A stretch of DNA of 24,585 bases from Bacteriovoracaceae bacterium UBA6144 (lineage in GTDB: Bacteria > Bdellovibrionota > Bacteriovoracia > Bacteriovoracales > Bacteriovoracaceae). The DNA lies in NCBI GenBank assembly GCA_002435705.1, contig DIVA01000019.1, positions 1 through 24,585 of the forward strand, given 5' to 3'. Positions 22,817 to 24,585 of this stretch are shown here, piece after piece. The position numbers were made by a program, and so were the translations under genes. Within the stretch, counting starts at the first letter, position 1. Each line of letters begins with the position of its first letter. Below the pieces are notes generated by a model. That model had not been told where the DNA came from, searched no databases, and saw only the letters and a list, made by a program, of their open reading frames with translations.

Positions 22817-24585
22817 ATGGATTCAAGTCTTGAATTAAGTCGTGAGATTATGTGGAACATTCCAACGTGGATGAAAATTTCCATGTATGCAATGCTTGCT
22901 ATTTCATCAGGTGTTTTTTTTAAAGGCCTCTACGAAAAATATACTTTTGTCACTCAAGGAAAATCTCCTCGTGCTCTTTTGCCTGAGACTTTTAATTTTA
23001 AAAATCTACTTAAAACAATATTCTTCCAAGGGAAAGTGACTCGCTCACCTTTGGTGGCTGTTTACCATACTTTGATTTTCTGGGGATTCATCACCCTTTT
23101 CATTGCCACTGAATTTGTAGCTGTACATGCCGATACTCCCTTTAAGATCTTCAAAGGCTTGACCTATCAGATTGTTTCATTAATCGCTGACATCGGCGGC
23201 GTAGCCGTCCTGCTTGGGATCGCGATTGCTTTCTGGAGACGCTATATCCTTAAGCCAAGTTACCTATCAGCGACTAAACCAAAACAAGAACTCTTCATGT
23301 ACTCCATGTTGATTGTATTGATTGTGGTTGGGTACGTACTTGAGGGTATCCGCTTGCACGGAACATTCATGCCGGCAGAGGAACAAATTTGGTCACCGGT
23401 TGGTTGGTATATTGCCATGGCATTTGGTCAAATGAATCTTGCGGATGAGACTTGGGCTACACTTTATCGTGGGATCTGGTTCTTCCACATGGTGAATACG
23501 ATGGTGTTTGTCGCGACCATTCCCTACTCGAAATTTATGCACATTATTGCCATTCCTATTTCGGCACTCATCACTCCAAAGTTCAGAGGTGGTGTTTTAA
23601 ATCCTATGAATTTTGCAGATGAAAACGCAGAGACCTTTGGACTCGGTAAGCTCAGTGAACTAACCATGAAAGAGCGCTTTGATACCATGGCTTGTGTCGA
23701 GTGTGGTCGCTGCACTCAAGTCTGCCCAGCAAACCAAGCCGACAAACCTCTTGACCCAAAACTTATTGTCACAAAAATGCGCGATACACTCGCTCAAGTT
23801 AATGGTGGAGATAAAAATCTTTGGGAAGAAAATCCTCTTTATTCTTCAAGTGAACTAGACTCCTGTACCACTTGTGGGGCTTGTATGGAGGAGTGTCCTT
23901 CCAATATTGAGCACGTACAAATCATCATGGATCTGAAGCGCTATAAAGCACTTACACTTGGAGATCTTCCTCCTGCTGCGGCTGATGCCGTTGCAAAAAT
24001 TAAAAACAACGGTAACCCTTGGGGGATCTCTCAGGATGATCGCTTCAATTGGGCTCAAGGCTTAGATGTACCTGTTATTGAAACTGAGAAAAAAGTGGAC
24101 TATCTCTACTACGTTGGATGTGCAGGATCGTATGATGGTTCAAATCAAAAAGTCGTAAAGGATACTGTCGAGCTACTCAAAAAAGCTGGGGTGAGTTTCG
24201 CTGTTATGGGCAAAACTGAAAAATGTAATGGAGATCCTGTTCGCCGATTTGGTGATGAGTATTCTTTTTACGAGATTGCTATCGAAAACATAGCCAATAT
24301 GCGTCAGTATAAATTTGATAAAGTCGTAACCCACTGCCCTCACTGTTTACACACAATTGGCAAAGAATATGCCAAGTTTGAGGATGGAGCCTTTGAAACA
24401 GTTCACCACACAGAACTTTTAGCGGAACTACTCCGTAATGGAAAACTTAAGGCCACAAAGGTCCTGAATGAAGAGCTTACATTTCACGATCCGTGCTACC
24501 TTGGTCGTCATCATGGAGAATACGACGCTCCCAGAGACATTTTGAACAGTATTCCAGGTGTTCAGCTCAAAGAAATGGAAAAAAA
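22817..24585 (+). CDS. Membrane-bound Fe-S oxidoreductase, EtfD/FadF/HdrD-like (3' end beyond window)
   Basis: The visible 589 residues form an integral-membrane electron-transfer protein. Residues 15-245 hold five to six helices of NarI/heme-b type, with histidines in VYHTLIFWG and KFMHIIAIP as possible heme ligands. Next are two [4Fe-4S] motifs: C293, C296, C299, C303 in CVECGRCTQVCP, and C350, C353, C356, C360 in CTTCGACMEECP. Then come CCG-type domains: YYVGCAGSYDG (C435), EKCNGDPVRRFGDE, VTHCPHCLHTI and the start of the second, FHDPCYLGRHHGEY. Such proteins pass electrons from electron-transferring flavoprotein to the quinone pool, for example in fatty-acid oxidation. GGGAGGAG lies just upstream of the ATG. 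No etfAB genes are in view, so the partner is inferred from family knowledge. Confidence 0.9.
   Translation, partial: MDSSLELSREIMWNIPTWMKISMYAMLAISSGVFFKGLYEKYTFVTQGKSPRALLPETFNFKNLLKTIFFQGKVTRSPLVAVYHTLIFWGFITLFIATEFVAVHADTPFKIFKGLTYQIVSLIADIGGVAVLLGIAIAFWRRYILKPSYLSATKPKQELFMYSMLIVLIVVGYVLEGIRLHGTFMPAEEQIWSPVGWYIAMAFGQMNLADETWATLYRGIWFFHMVNTMVFVATIPYSKFMHIIAIPISALITPKFRGGVLNPMNFADENAETFGLGKLSELTMKERFDTMACVECGRCTQVCPANQADKPLDPKLIVTKMRDTLAQVNGGDKNLWEENPLYSSSELDSCTTCGACMEECPSNIEHVQIIMDLKRYKALTLGDLPPAAADAVAKIKNNGNPWGISQDDRFNWAQGLDVPVIETEKKVDYLYYVGCAGSYDGSNQKVVKDTVELLKKAGVSFAVMGKTEKCNGDPVRRFGDEYSFYEIAIENIANMRQYKFDKVVTHCPHCLHTIGKEYAKFEDGAFETVHHTELLAELLRNGKLKATKVLNEELTFHDPCYLGRHHGEYDAPRDILNSIPGVQLKEMEK

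Noticed and set aside
1..24585. CRISPR arrays, tRNA or rRNA genes, insertion sequences, prophage or attachment sites
   Set aside because: No repeat-spacer pattern, transposase, integrase or RNA-gene signature was seen; nearly all sequence is accounted for by the listed genes.

Overview
The window looks like a chromosomal segment of a Bdellovibrio-like predatory bacterium (phylum Bdellovibrionota), from a lower-GC lineage. I infer this from gene content and moderately AT-rich base use, not from a marker gene. The strongest indicator is a gene set matching the core of the Agl/Glt gliding machinery known from Myxococcus and reported in Bdellovibrio. No rRNA, tRNA, CRISPR array, insertion sequence or prophage is visible. 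Coding density is very high and no gene-free stretch exceeds 300 bases.

Layout. (1) 1-1955, minus strand: an RDD membrane protein gene followed by polA, which runs off the left edge. (2) 2100-3001, plus: trxA and gmhA, overlapping by one base (thiol redox; first step of LPS heptose synthesis). (3) 3084-4403, plus: two exported proteins. The first carries a Cys-His-Asp arrangement like that of protein glutaminases. (4) 4538-6219, plus: a motor operon of one TolQ/ExbB-like and two ExbD/TolR-like subunits. It starts at a good promoter and ends at a bidirectional terminator. (5) 14413-6262, minus, converging on the motor operon: an outer-membrane beta-barrel, a large exported helical-repeat protein, a 957-residue exported TPR protein, a TPR lipoprotein, an 82-residue exported protein, and an FHA-TM-TonB-like protein, all overlapping or within 15 bases of each other. 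(6) 20192-14485, minus: addB and addA, a helicase-nuclease pair for double-strand break repair. (7) 20221-21075, plus: hslO (Hsp33). (8) 22716-21068, minus: a polytopic membrane protein and a translationally coupled lipoprotein with a possible degenerate alkaline-phosphatase-like fold. (9) 22817-right edge, plus: a membrane-bound Fe-S oxidoreductase of the EtfD/FadF/HdrD type, truncated by the window.

How the parts fit. Regions 4 and 5 read as one trans-envelope machine. The TolQ/ExbD motor uses the proton gradient in the inner membrane. The FHA-TM-TonB-like protein links the cytoplasm to the periplasm and ends in an AgmX/PglI-like domain. The TPR proteins span the periplasm and the barrel sits in the outer membrane. 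One TolQ with two ExbD subunits, an FHA/TonB protein, TPR scaffolds and a barrel is the composition of the Myxococcus AglRQS-Glt apparatus. This is an inference from composition and motifs; no homology search was run. The other regions are mostly housekeeping genes. The protein-glutaminase-like secreted protein and the doubly cysteine-equipped AddAB pair are the most unusual among them.
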